A DNA stretch of 64,000 bases from Mucilaginibacter tolerans (GTDB taxonomy: Bacteria > Bacteroidota > Bacteroidia > Sphingobacteriales > Sphingobacteriaceae), in NCBI RefSeq assembly GCF_030519375.1, contig NZ_JAUMKB010000005.1:1-64000 (forward strand). Direction: 5' to 3'. Position 1 is the stretch's first letter. Each line of letters opens with the position of its first letter. A program made the translations under genes and the position numbers. Shown here one piece after another: positions 10,401-18,656 of this stretch. The notes beneath the pieces are model-generated. The model was not told the origin of the DNA and ran no database searches. It saw only the letters and a program-made list of their open reading frames with translations.

Positions 10401-10825
10401 GGCTGACCGTTTTCTTCAGTGACTTTCCCGGTTACTTTGTTAACCACAACCATTGCCCCTTTTTCAGACAGGACCACCAGGTTGTTGTCGTTTAATCTGT
10501 ATACCAGGTTGGTATTGGCAAGCAAAGCGGTCATTGCTTCGTCAAGCGATGCATTTACCACATTCAGGCTTGCCGGCAGAGAATTTTTATCCAGCACATC
10601 GTCATTATATAAGAAACGATAGTCAGACTTTTTTTCAATCTCTTTAAACGCCTTTTTTAAGGGCACATTCTGGAAACTGACATTAATTTTACTCTGACCA
10701 TACCCCTTTGACATAGCCTGCAGTGAAGAGACCAGTATCAGTACAAGGATAAATTTTAACATAAAAAAGATCTTCAAAAATCGGTTTAACCGCAATTGGT
10801 TGGTGCGGTATGTGTTTTTTTTCAT
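7484..10825 (-). CDS. susC: SusC-like TonB-dependent receptor with STN signalling domain
   Basis: Outer-membrane TonB-dependent transporter of 1113 residues. After the signal peptide there is an STN (secretin/TonB short N-terminal) domain at about residues 45-125 (VPLKKAFKEIEKKSDYRFLY), then a carboxypeptidase-regulatory-like domain, a plug (GVATFGNNSPLFVIDGVPVD-type region) and a long beta-barrel ending in VMLGVQVGL. The STN domain is known to touch FecR-type anti-sigma factors, and the FecR and ECF sigma genes lie directly upstream on the same strand. That makes this a transporter that also reports ligand binding to the cell. Import substrate is inferred as arabino-oligosaccharides. The other SusC in this window (15568-18636) lacks the STN domain. 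Confidence 0.95.
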   Translation of the reverse strand: MKKNTYRTNQLRLNRFLKIFFMLKFILVLILVSSLQAMSKGYGQSKINVSFQNVPLKKAFKEIEKKSDYRFLYNDDVLDKNSLPASLNVVNASLDEAMTALLANTNLVYRLNDNNLVVLSEKGAMVVVNKVTGKVTEENGQPMSGVSVKLKGSELGTQTGIDGKYALDIPDAKSNNAVLIFSFVGYNSQEVPINGNAIVNIQLKAAPSSLNELVVIGYGSVKKKDLTGSVSVVNVDNAKKTASYDVAKLLQGQAAGVSVQGSGEPGGFVQIKVRGIATFGNNSPLFVIDGVPVDAPFDFPTDNIESIQVLKDASAGAIYGSKAATGVVIITTKKGRSGPLKVNYDGYYGLQNIAKHIPVTDRIGYQKITTAAELNAGLSIAPANDPSNAAFISNVNTDWQKEMFQTGHIQDHNFSLSGGSDATSYNLNLGDFDQTSTLKGPQSYQRYSYTGSFQGKKGIFSFGGKTAYTQSHKDNLAITSSHAVFGGGVTSMLTAIPTMPVYDPNRLGGYGGSDNVTQRAITLNVIGMNSLVTDYSNRNRAFGNFWGELEVLKNLKYKVNVSYDRTDFENYHYEPSYDLGFYYLNTKYYLSDQRGNAHTGLAENTLSYRLSAGKHKLDLLAGTSYEQDGGQDMLGTASDVGSLQLYTFGSIANPAAKGLVGGQFTHTILSYFGRLNYNFDDRYLITANFRRDASSRFSPLNQAGNYPSIAAAWNVSNEKSLHLPSFISSLKLRSGYGVLGNQNFPDYMYQAYVNGNASYVFGNTLAPGATVVAVADPNIKWESTTTANAALDLGLFNERLLFTAEYFYKKSSDIIVGIPLPLSVGSVPPNVTTNAASTENKGVEFTLNYKTNIGKLKLDITGNANTLKDKVLKLGGTNNPIYGAGSKTEVGRSVGELYGFVTEGIFQNAADVTNHATQNLAAPGDVKFKDVNKDGVITDADRVYLGSVIPKIYYGLNLNASYNNFDASVFFQGSAGNKVFNGVYHDLMVGQYGNSSVDELNFWTPTNTNTNVPRPIIGDPNGNARFSDRFVESGSYVKVQNAQIGYTIPKNVLGRTHVFSSFRIYVSGQNLLTVSKYRGYDPDFISDGLFSRGFDYGSFPNPRTVMLGVQVGL

Positions 10826-10967
10826 AATTTAGCACTAAGGTTGTTTAACTATTTGGTTTCTAAAGGACAGGTAGTTAATTGATACCATTTACACGGGGAA
10901 ATGCGCCAACATTTTCCCGTTTTTTGGTTTATATGTAAGTTATCTTATCATAGGCCACATCGTTTAG

Positions 10968-12053
10968 TTAATAAATTATAATTTTGTTGTTATCATTTTT
11001 AAAATGGAAATAAGCCGAAGCTTGCAAAGCTCGGAGGGCCCTTTCAATTGATTCGTTCTGAAATCTTCCGGTAAATCTTAGTTTTTGGGTTTCTTCGTTT
11101 TTAAAAACGATGGATACATTATACCTGCGCTCCAACCTTTCTGCTAAATTTTCAAAGCTCTCGGCATCAAAGGCGAATTTATCTTCCATCCATAAAGCCT
11201 CACTGGGCAATGTATCTTTCTTAGCTTGATGTATCCTGCCCAAGGCTATTAACGGCACCTCTTCAGTTGTTGATTCCGATACTATACCCTTAGCAGCTTC
11301 TTGCTCCTTGTTAATGATGGTAAGTTTTTCAGACGCCTTCAGGATAATCTTTTTCTCAGGATTCTTTAAAACGGTGAGCTCTATCCGGCCACGTACAAGG
11401 GAGGTTTCCGAGGTTTTATCTTTATTATAAGCACGTACATTAAACGCAGTACCAAGCACCCTAATGCTGATCGTGGATGTAGTTAAAATAAAAGGGTGAT
11501 GGGCGTCCTTAACAACGTCAAAAAAGGCTTCACCTGCCAGCGAAACTTTTCTAAACTCGACGCCATAATCAGTATTGTAAACTAATTTACTGCCAGAGTT
11601 TAACCATACTTTGGTGCCATCGGGTAATTGAACTTTACTAATGCCATTTTTGGGTGCAAGGATTACATTGTTACCATTATTTTCAACTTTCTGGACTTTT
11701 GCAATCCATAATATAACCAGCAATGCACTTGCAGCAACCCATACCGAAAACTTAAAAAATTTGATTATTCTTCCTTTTGACGATGTATTTGTGTGAGGCG
11801 CTTCCTGCCCGGTTGTTACGATTTCATTTTTTTCGGCAACGTCGAGTTTGGCTTCAAAAGCGCTCCACTTTTGTTCTAAATTACTGCTTGATTTTTCCTG
11901 GTATTGATTTTTCCAAATCTCTTCAAGCAACGATATCGAATACATATCAGTTATGCCATCCTCCCGAAGTAACTCTTCAAGCTCAAGCAATTCTTCCGCG
12001 GTTGCGTTACCGCTTAACTTTTTACCAATAAGTATCCAGATGTTATTAATCAT
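10968..12053 (-). CDS. FecR-family anti-sigma factor
   Basis: Inner-membrane anti-sigma regulator of 361 residues. The N-terminal ~100 residues are cytoplasmic and should bind the ECF sigma factor; one membrane segment follows (VWVAASALLVILWIAKV). The periplasmic FecR domain has the family signature VQLPDGTKVWLNSGSKLVY, and the last ~70 residues match the DUF4974 module (FDAESFENLAERLERRYN) that contacts the STN domain. It lies 66 bp downstream of the ECF sigma gene and 142 bp upstream of the STN-bearing SusC gene. Together these three form a trans-envelope switch in which receptor occupancy releases the sigma factor. Confidence 0.94.
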   Translation of the reverse strand: MINNIWILIGKKLSGNATAEELLELEELLREDGITDMYSISLLEEIWKNQYQEKSSSNLEQKWSAFEAKLDVAEKNEIVTTGQEAPHTNTSSKGRIIKFFKFSVWVAASALLVILWIAKVQKVENNGNNVILAPKNGISKVQLPDGTKVWLNSGSKLVYNTDYGVEFRKVSLAGEAFFDVVKDAHHPFILTTSTISIRVLGTAFNVRAYNKDKTSETSLVRGRIELTVLKNPEKKIILKASEKLTIINKEQEAAKGIVSESTTEEVPLIALGRIHQAKKDTLPSEALWMEDKFAFDAESFENLAERLERRYNVSIVFKNEETQKLRFTGRFQNESIERALRALQASAYFHFKNDNNKIIIY

Positions 12054-12119
12054 TATATCAGGCTCTGTATATAGAGACTGGAAATAATGAAAACACCCTA
12101 GTCAAAAAAATAATTTATT

Positions 12120-12701
12120 TTAAAAAGATTTCGCCGGAATGGCATTTATTGGTCTTTGGGAACTTGCAACGGCATTGGCCAGTTGTTTTAGGGCATTTCC
12201 CATGTGGTATTCTACTGTTTTAACAGATATATCCAACAGCTCCGCTACTTCCCTGTATTTTAAGCCATCCTCTTTTACAAGCTTAAAAACTAATTTACAT
12301 TGCTCGGAGAGTTTACTCAAGGAATAATTGATGGTTTTGGCCAGATCTTCATAAACAAGCCGTTGTTCGCCGGTAATTGAGGAATCAACTATTTCAATAC
12401 TGATATCCTCAATAGGTACCTGTTTTATATCTGATTTCGAAATATGGGTGAACGATTTATTCTTGACAGCCTTATAACAATAAAAAGCGAAGTTATTTAT
12501 AGAAGTAAGGGTCGTCCGATGCATCCAAAGATTCATAAATACATCGTCAACTATTTCTTCAGCTACTACTTCTTGTTTCACAAGCGATTTAGCCAGGCAA
12601 AACAATCTACTATAATAGAGTAAATATAGCCTTTCAAACGATATCCGGCTGCTATTTAAGGCAATATCGTTCAACAAATCCCTTATTTCCGTTTCTGACA
12701 T
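12120..12701 (-). CDS. ECF RNA polymerase sigma factor
   Basis: A 193-residue ECF-type sigma factor of the Bacteroidota class paired with FecR proteins. Region 2 is seen around FERLYLLYYSRLFCLAKSLV and VAEEIVDDVFMNLWMH, and region 4 around LVKEDGLKYREVAELLDI and SVKTVEYHMGNALKQL, the helix-turn-helix for the -35 element. First gene of the arabinan operon. It should activate that operon when released from the downstream FecR protein; autoregulation is inferred from gene order only. Confidence 0.94.
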   Translation of the reverse strand: MSETEIRDLLNDIALNSSRISFERLYLLYYSRLFCLAKSLVKQEVVAEEIVDDVFMNLWMHRTTLTSINNFAFYCYKAVKNKSFTHISKSDIKQVPIEDISIEIVDSSITGEQRLVYEDLAKTINYSLSKLSEQCKLVFKLVKEDGLKYREVAELLDISVKTVEYHMGNALKQLANAVASSQRPINAIPAKSF

Positions 12702-13475
12702 ATCAATTCAATGGACTTATAGTTTAATCAAAAAGGGCACCAATATACAGACATGCGCTTTTGTCGCTGACGACAAGCAGCTTCTGAACTTTTATAAATT
12801 TGGTTGTTTCGGTTTACTCTTAGGCTGGCTGATTGCCTGGCCTAATTAAAAACTAAAGTAAAGTAAAAAAATTTTAATTGTGAAATTAACACTTAAGATT
12901 TTTTTAAAATAACTAGTGTATAAATAACGCTTTGGATTGTCAAATATGACCTGCATTATCGGTTTTCGCGCTAAATACTACTTTTAAAAAAATATCTGTC
13001 ATCGAAAAAAAATACTACCTCCGCAGCTTTCCGGCTATAACAGGTCACTATTTCAGTTAATTGGGTCGTTCCCTCTTGATTTTAAAAAATAGATTGATGG
13101 TTTTTATTAACCGGCAGCACGCGTGTGGAAACACATGGGCTTTGACGCAAGTTTAAGGAGAGTAGTAAGACCATTAAACAATGGGTGAACAGGCTTCAGC
13201 GCGATCAACCAATCCTGGATTTCTAAAAACATTTTCAAGCACTTACAAACTATTTCAATCGATAAAGCAATCGACTTTAATTTTTTTTAAATGTATTCGT
13301 GATAATATCTGCCGCTGTAAAAAATAAGCGTTATTTTGACACTAATTACGAATTCATAATGGCCCTTAAATAGTCTCTTGGTGCATGCAGGTTCCAAAAC
13401 TCCAGCTATTCCTTACGCTTAACATCTGATTTAATTAGATACAAAAAGACCTTTAAGTCTTTACATGAATAAAAT
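12702..13475. other. AT-rich non-coding stretch
   Basis: About 770 bp between the sigma-factor start and the tail of the Rrf2 pseudogene. I find no convincing gene. Long A and T runs (for example around 12900-13010 and 13270-13290) and short open frames only. A short frame around 13152-13220 reads KTIKQWVNRLQRDQPILDF but has no start or family match, so it may be a gene remnant. The ECF operon promoter must lie in the first ~150 bp, but no clear element was identified. Confidence 0.5.
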
Positions 13476-13912
13476 TTAACTCTTCCTCAAAAAGCCGCCA
13501 CCGTTCTTTAGTTTCTTTGCCATACTCCCAATGGCCGCCTCCTCCATCATCTTTTTTATTCCCGACCGGATGGATTTAAATTTGCTATGCAGTGGGCAAG
13601 GTTCCATTTCTGAACACGCTTTGAGCCCAACCCGCATCCTGTAAACAGGTTATCTCCGTCAACTGTGAGAACTACGTCAATAAGCCTTGTGTTATACTGA
13701 TCGTGATCCAGGAAAAAGCCTCCGTTCACGCCTTTTTGGGAACTGATGATATTGTTGCGGGAAAGAATTTGCAGGATTTTCGCGGTAAAAGGTTGGGGGG
13801 CCACAATATGATCACATATTTCAGCTATACCGACCTTAGCGTCTTTATTGCCCTTTGCAGCAATATAGATTGCCGCCCATATCGCGTACTCACTTGATTT
13901 TGAAAACATCAC
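13476..13912 (-). pseudogene. Rrf2-family transcriptional regulator, frameshifted
   Basis: Rrf2 winged-helix regulators respond to Fe-S, nitric oxide or redox signals. The N-terminal 103 residues are intact (MFSKSSEYAIWAAIYIA, recognition helix PQPFTAKILQILSRNNIISS, then KGVNGGFFL). After CGLGSK the frame goes wrong and ends at 13556. Moving one frame over at about 13617-13624 restores the standard C-terminus: CSEMEPCPLHSKFKSIRSGI, MEEAAIGSMAKKL and a stop at 13476-13478. The combined length, about 146 residues, is normal for the family, so a single-base deletion near an AAA run is the simplest explanation. The start is GTG 13910-13912 or ATG 13907-13909 behind AGGAG. A sequencing error would look the same. 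Confidence 0.85.
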
Positions 13913-14234
13913 AATTGCTCCTCAGCTTCATACTATAGCGTGAAGTTGATATGTAGCCATAGATATTGAAACTAAATTGAATGCAAGTTACCCGACCCTT
14001 ATCAGTAATGCCATGCTACAACTCACTTAATAATAATATGATTGACGTCATAAAATTATTCACTTAAGGGCGCTATTTGAGATTAATATCAACTTAGCCT
14101 TAATTGGACTAAATTCGAAACATTTTACAGAAAGTATGAGAATTCTGTCCACAATTAATCGGTTGGGCAAGTTCTGTATCAGGACATTTCACTCTGGCAA
14201 ATCGACCAAAGACCACTCAAAAAAAGGCGATGAA
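13913..14234. other. Intergenic region, nothing recognised
   Basis: About 320 bp between the Rrf2 pseudogene start and the AraC stop codon. AT-rich, with no open frame of interest, no clear hairpin with a T tract and no repeat seen on either strand. Confidence 0.5.
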
Positions 14235-15128
14235 TTATATTTTCTTATGTTGATTCTTATAATTAACAGGCGAGACGCCCATAACCTTTTTAAATAATCT
14301 TGAAAAATAATAGGGATCATCAAAACCCAGCTCTGTACAGATTTCCTTGATATTCCGGTCACTAAAATATAGGTATTGACATGATTTCTGGATTTTGAGC
14401 TGGTTGAAATATTGATGTGGGGAACGCCCCGTTTTTTGCATAAATAACCTGCAGAAATGCGCAATAGAAAGGTGCTGACGGTCTGCAAACAGGTCCAGGC
14501 TTATCGACCGGTGCAGATTTTGCTTCATATATTCGATTGAATCAGAAACAACATCCCGCTCTTGTAATGATGGGTTTATCTCCTTTTGAAAAATAAATGA
14601 TGAAATAAAGGCCATCAATTTGATGTTAATAATTTCAATCTCACGGCGTTCAAAACTATTCTCCAGCAGGTCGAATATCTCATTGAATGCATACAAACGC
14701 TGTTCATCATAAGGTATGCCGTCGCTTTCCAACCTTTTGTGCTCGTAATGCCGCTCATATAGTAAGTCGGCCTGTTCGCCGCCGAAGTGCACCCAGTAAA
14801 TACTCCATGGATTGTCGCGGCTGCTTTGATAATGATGAGGCATATTCTTAGGAATAATAAAAAAGGTGTTCGGCTTCATTGCAACTTCCTTCTTCTGAAT
14901 AAATATTTTTCCGGCACCTTCAACACAGTAGAGCAGAATATATTGCGGACTACCAAATTTCCTTTCCCGGTCATGATTCAGGGCTTTGGGATAATAACCA
15001 ATATCTGTTAGATAAAACCTTTTGATCAATTCATTTTTCAAAACACCTTTCCTGATATTCGGCGGTAAGACGATCATTCGTTGGCCAACGAACCCCTCTT
15101 TTACTTTTTTATCATTTATAAAATTCAT
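14235..15128 (-). CDS. AraC-family transcriptional regulator (second glycan locus)
   Basis: A 297-residue regulator with an N-terminal cupin-like ligand-binding domain (about residues 30-160; LLYCVEGAGKIFIQKKEVAM and PKNMPHHYQS are typical) and two C-terminal helix-turn-helix motifs. The second is the conserved NIKEICTELGFDDPYYFSRL followed by FKKVMGVSPVNYK. It is transcribed away from the SusC-SusD-GH2 operon starting at 15568, and this divergent layout makes it the likely local activator, responding to a mono- or oligosaccharide. The effector is unknown. Confidence 0.93.
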   Translation of the reverse strand: MNFINDKKVKEGFVGQRMIVLPPNIRKGVLKNELIKRFYLTDIGYYPKALNHDRERKFGSPQYILLYCVEGAGKIFIQKKEVAMKPNTFFIIPKNMPHHYQSSRDNPWSIYWVHFGGEQADLLYERHYEHKRLESDGIPYDEQRLYAFNEIFDLLENSFERREIEIINIKLMAFISSFIFQKEINPSLQERDVVSDSIEYMKQNLHRSISLDLFADRQHLSIAHFCRLFMQKTGRSPHQYFNQLKIQKSCQYLYFSDRNIKEICTELGFDDPYYFSRLFKKVMGVSPVNYKNQHKKI

Positions 15129-15567
15129 GGTGTTATTATTTCTGAAAGTAAATCTAAAATGTTATAAAAATATTAGCTACGCATGTTATTAATATCCATC
15201 AGAATGATAATTTAGTCCATCATAAACAGCATAATGAAACATTGCTTTTGCATATTGACTAGTTTTCAATCATTTGAAATTTAAATCATTACGATTTACA
15301 AGGCAAGTTGGCTGCATTTTTTGAATCACATCTTCCAGAATCGATTTTACATAAAGCTACGACTCCTCTCTTGTTATTAAAATCCATCTTTTTAAAAATA
15401 ATGTCCATTTTAAAAAGTTCACGTTTCCGCTAGGTTTACCAAGCCAATTAAGACTGTGCTTTTCCCGATTTAAATACCTTCCAGAAGATAGCTATCTGGG
15501 AGCAGTCAATCCTGAAAGAGTTCCGTCACACCAAATTTTAACTTAAAACCAAATAAACCGATTAATT
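15129..15567. promoter_or_regulatory. Divergent AraC/SusC control region with nested palindrome
   Basis: About 440 bp separate the AraC start from the SusC start. At 15481-15499 there is a nested inverted repeat: AGATAGCTATCT (15486-15497) is a perfect 12-bp palindrome, and CCAGA/TCTGG (15481-15485 and 15495-15499) also pair. It lies about 70 bp before the SusC start, where a regulator site would be expected. AraC proteins more often bind direct repeats, so assignment to the adjacent AraC protein is only a guess. No clear TAnnTTTG element was found. Confidence 0.3.
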
Positions 15568-18500
15568 ATGCAAAAATTTACTAACCTATTTTTGCGGCGA
15601 ACAACGTTCATTCTGATGGTTTTTTTCACCATCTGTTTTTCGGCCGCTGCGCAGACAAGCACCGTTACGGGTGTTGTAACCGCCAAAGAAGACAACACAC
15701 CAATCCCCGGGGTGACGGTAACAATCAAAAACACAAAACAGGGCCTCGCTACTGATGCTAACGGAAAGTTTTCTCTGAACGTACCCGCAGGTGCTGTGCT
15801 TGTTTTCAACCTCGTCGGTTACGAACCGACGGAGGTCCCTGTTAATGGGCCGGTGGTAAATGCGAGCCTTACCGCCAGGCAAAATAACCTTAACGAGGTT
15901 GTCGTAATAGGTTACGGCACAGTCAAAAAGAAAGATCTTACCGGTGCAGTTGCCAATATTAAAGGTGCCGATATCAAATCACAAGGCGTCAGCGACGTAA
16001 CCAAAGCCCTTCAGGGCAAACTGCCGGGAGTGACAATTGAGGCTGCAGGGGGTAATCCGGGATCGGGAACCAGGATACTGATACGGGGTGTAGGTTCATT
16101 AAATAATGCTACACCGTTATATCTGGTCGATGGCGTCCAGGTTGCCAATATTAATAACCTGAGTCAAAATGACATCCAGTCGATCGATATATTAAAAGAT
16201 GCATCGGCAGCAGCGATCTATGGTTCACGTGCTGCAAACGGTGTCGTTTTGGTGACAACCAAATCAGGTAAAAGCGGGCAGACGGTCATACAGGCAAATG
16301 CGAATTATGGCGTTCAGAATATTGCTCATCGTGTAGATGTGCTGGACGCGGAACAATGGGCCACGGTGAGCAATGCGGCGCACGACGCAGCCGGACTAGC
16401 CCGGTTATCCATAGCCCAGAATCCGCAGTCTCTTGGCGCGGGCACCAACTGGCAGGACGCCATCTACCGGAGTGCCCCTATTCAGCAATATGACCTGCTA
16501 CTAAGCGGAGGAAATCCTTCTACCAATTACAGCGTATCAGGAAGCTTCCTTGACCAGGATGGGATCGTAAAGGTCACCGGCTACAATCGTTATAACCTCC
16601 GCGCAAAATCTGAAACAAGTAAAGGGCCTTTCAAATTTGGTGAAACCATTATTCTTACAAGGGAAAAAACGATCTCGATGCCAGGTGGCTGGGGCGGACA
16701 AGGCGGCAACCCTGTAGGTTCTGCAGCCAAAATGATACCTGTTTTTGGCATTTATGACCCGACAGCGGTTGGCGGTTTTGCAGGTGCAACGGGGCCGGTT
16801 GTAAATGTTGCTAATCCGTTAGCCCAATTGAATCTGGAAGACATCAACCGAATATCATCCAATATTTTAACCAACGCTTATGGACAACTTACTATTTTGC
16901 CTGGCCTGACCTATAAACTTAATTTTGGCTATACCAGCAATTTTGGCACCGGGACGGATTATTACAAACGTTATGTAGTGGGCACCTTATTCTCGCACCC
17001 CACTAATGATCTGAGTATCAGCAAAGACCAGACGAATCTCTTGCTCGTGGAAAATACGTTGAACTACACAAAGCAGTTCGGAAAACATAGTATACAGGCC
17101 CTGGCAGGATATACTTATCAAAAAAATGATTATAGCTATTTGCTTTCGGCCAGGACGGATTTGCCCGATGGACTGGAGAACATTGATGCGGGCGCCGGTA
17201 CGTCTACAACCGGTGGAAACAGCGTCGAGAGTACTTTACTGTCTGCTTTAGGCCGGGTAATTTACTCTTATGATGACCGTTACCTGATGACAGCCAGTTT
17301 CCGCCGGGATGGTTCATCACGTTTTGGCTCAAATAACAGATACGGTAATTTCCCATCCGTCGCCTTAGGCTGGAATACATCCAATGAAAAGTTTTATGGC
17401 TCTTCCCTGAAGGATGTTCTTTCTACTTTCAAACTCCGGGCGAGCTATGGCGTGTTAGGTAACCAGGAAATCGGCGACTACCAATACAGTGCAGCAGTTG
17501 CGTCAAATATTAATTATGTAACAGGTACAACTCAGCAAAAGTGGTTCGGAGCTATCCAGACCTCATTCGCTGATCCAAATATCAAATGGGAAAATACCAA
17601 AACTGTCAATGCCGGGTTTGATGCGGGATTTTTCAGGGACAAGTTATTCCTGACTGCCGACTACTTTATTAAAACCACCGATGATGTGCTGTTGAATGTG
17701 CCAATTCCCGGCTCAGCAGGATCAACAAGCAACCCCGTTGTTAATGCAGGCAGCCTGCGCAACAAGGGTATCGAACTGGGAGTCAACTATACGGACCAGA
17801 TCGGAAAAGTAAAATACAGCATTTTCGGCACCTTCAGTGCAGTTAAAAACAAAGTACTCCAATTGGGTACAGGCACGCAGCAAATTTTCGGCGGACAACC
17901 AACCCATCACGGCGCTTCGAGCACCATGACCGAAGCCGGCGGCCCTATCACAGGCTTTTATCTCATCAAAGACATAGGCATTTTCCAGTCCCAGGCGGAA
18001 GTTGATGCTTACAAAGACAAGAACGGAAATGTAATCCAGCCAAATGCCCATCCTGGCGACATTAAATTTTTGGACGCGAACGGCGACGGACAGATCACAG
18101 CCGAGGATAAAGTTTACCTGGGCAGTCCTTTCCCTAATTTCGAATATGGCTTCGGATTCAATGCATCTTACAGGAATTTTGACATCAATGCCTTTTTCCA
18201 GGGAACACATGGCAACAAAATATACAACGGCTTAAGGCAAGACCTGGAAAGCATGAGCCTTGAATTTAATTATTCAGCAACGACACTTAAAGCGTGGACT
18301 CCTCAGAATACCAACACCACCGTGCCGCGCGCGGTGACTAATGACCCTAATTTCAACGATCAAACATCATCGCGGTTCCTGGAGAGCGGCAGCTATATGC
18401 GGTTAAAAACACTTCAGATCGGGTATACATTAGATGATAATTTGAAACGGAAATTGAAGGTCAGTTCATTACGGATTTATGTGAGCGGCGACAATGTGTT

Positions 18501-18636
18501 TACTATTACTAAATACACAGGATTTAACCCTGATCTGGGCAGGACAGGAAGCATATTTGATCGCGGTGTCGACTTTGGCCATGTTGCCTACCCGCTGGCG
18601 AGAACTTTTAGCGTCGGCTTGCAATTAGGTTTATAA
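15568..18636 (+). CDS. susC: SusC-like TonB-dependent receptor (second glycan locus)
   Basis: Outer-membrane TonB-dependent transporter of 1022 residues: signal peptide, carboxypeptidase-regulatory-like domain (VTGVVTAKEDNTPIPGVTVT), a TonB-box/plug region (LNEVVVIGYGTVKKKDLTGA, then TPLYLVDGVQV), and a barrel ending in FSVGLQLGL. Unlike the arabinan-locus receptor it has no STN domain, fitting control by an AraC protein rather than a sigma/anti-sigma pair. It is followed after 20 bp by its SusD partner. Substrate unknown. Confidence 0.95.
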   Translation: MQKFTNLFLRRTTFILMVFFTICFSAAAQTSTVTGVVTAKEDNTPIPGVTVTIKNTKQGLATDANGKFSLNVPAGAVLVFNLVGYEPTEVPVNGPVVNASLTARQNNLNEVVVIGYGTVKKKDLTGAVANIKGADIKSQGVSDVTKALQGKLPGVTIEAAGGNPGSGTRILIRGVGSLNNATPLYLVDGVQVANINNLSQNDIQSIDILKDASAAAIYGSRAANGVVLVTTKSGKSGQTVIQANANYGVQNIAHRVDVLDAEQWATVSNAAHDAAGLARLSIAQNPQSLGAGTNWQDAIYRSAPIQQYDLLLSGGNPSTNYSVSGSFLDQDGIVKVTGYNRYNLRAKSETSKGPFKFGETIILTREKTISMPGGWGGQGGNPVGSAAKMIPVFGIYDPTAVGGFAGATGPVVNVANPLAQLNLEDINRISSNILTNAYGQLTILPGLTYKLNFGYTSNFGTGTDYYKRYVVGTLFSHPTNDLSISKDQTNLLLVENTLNYTKQFGKHSIQALAGYTYQKNDYSYLLSARTDLPDGLENIDAGAGTSTTGGNSVESTLLSALGRVIYSYDDRYLMTASFRRDGSSRFGSNNRYGNFPSVALGWNTSNEKFYGSSLKDVLSTFKLRASYGVLGNQEIGDYQYSAAVASNINYVTGTTQQKWFGAIQTSFADPNIKWENTKTVNAGFDAGFFRDKLFLTADYFIKTTDDVLLNVPIPGSAGSTSNPVVNAGSLRNKGIELGVNYTDQIGKVKYSIFGTFSAVKNKVLQLGTGTQQIFGGQPTHHGASSTMTEAGGPITGFYLIKDIGIFQSQAEVDAYKDKNGNVIQPNAHPGDIKFLDANGDGQITAEDKVYLGSPFPNFEYGFGFNASYRNFDINAFFQGTHGNKIYNGLRQDLESMSLEFNYSATTLKAWTPQNTNTTVPRAVTNDPNFNDQTSSRFLESGSYMRLKTLQIGYTLDDNLKRKLKVSSLRIYVSGDNVFTITKYTGFNPDLGRTGSIFDRGVDFGHVAYPLARTFSVGLQLGL

Positions 18637-18656
18637 ATGAATTAAAAGGAAGAGAT

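Noticed and set aside
13120..13225. Short frame reading KTIKQWVNRLQRDQPILDF, possible transposase or integrase scrap
   Set aside because: Too short, no start codon, no flanking inverted repeats; cannot be tied to any family.
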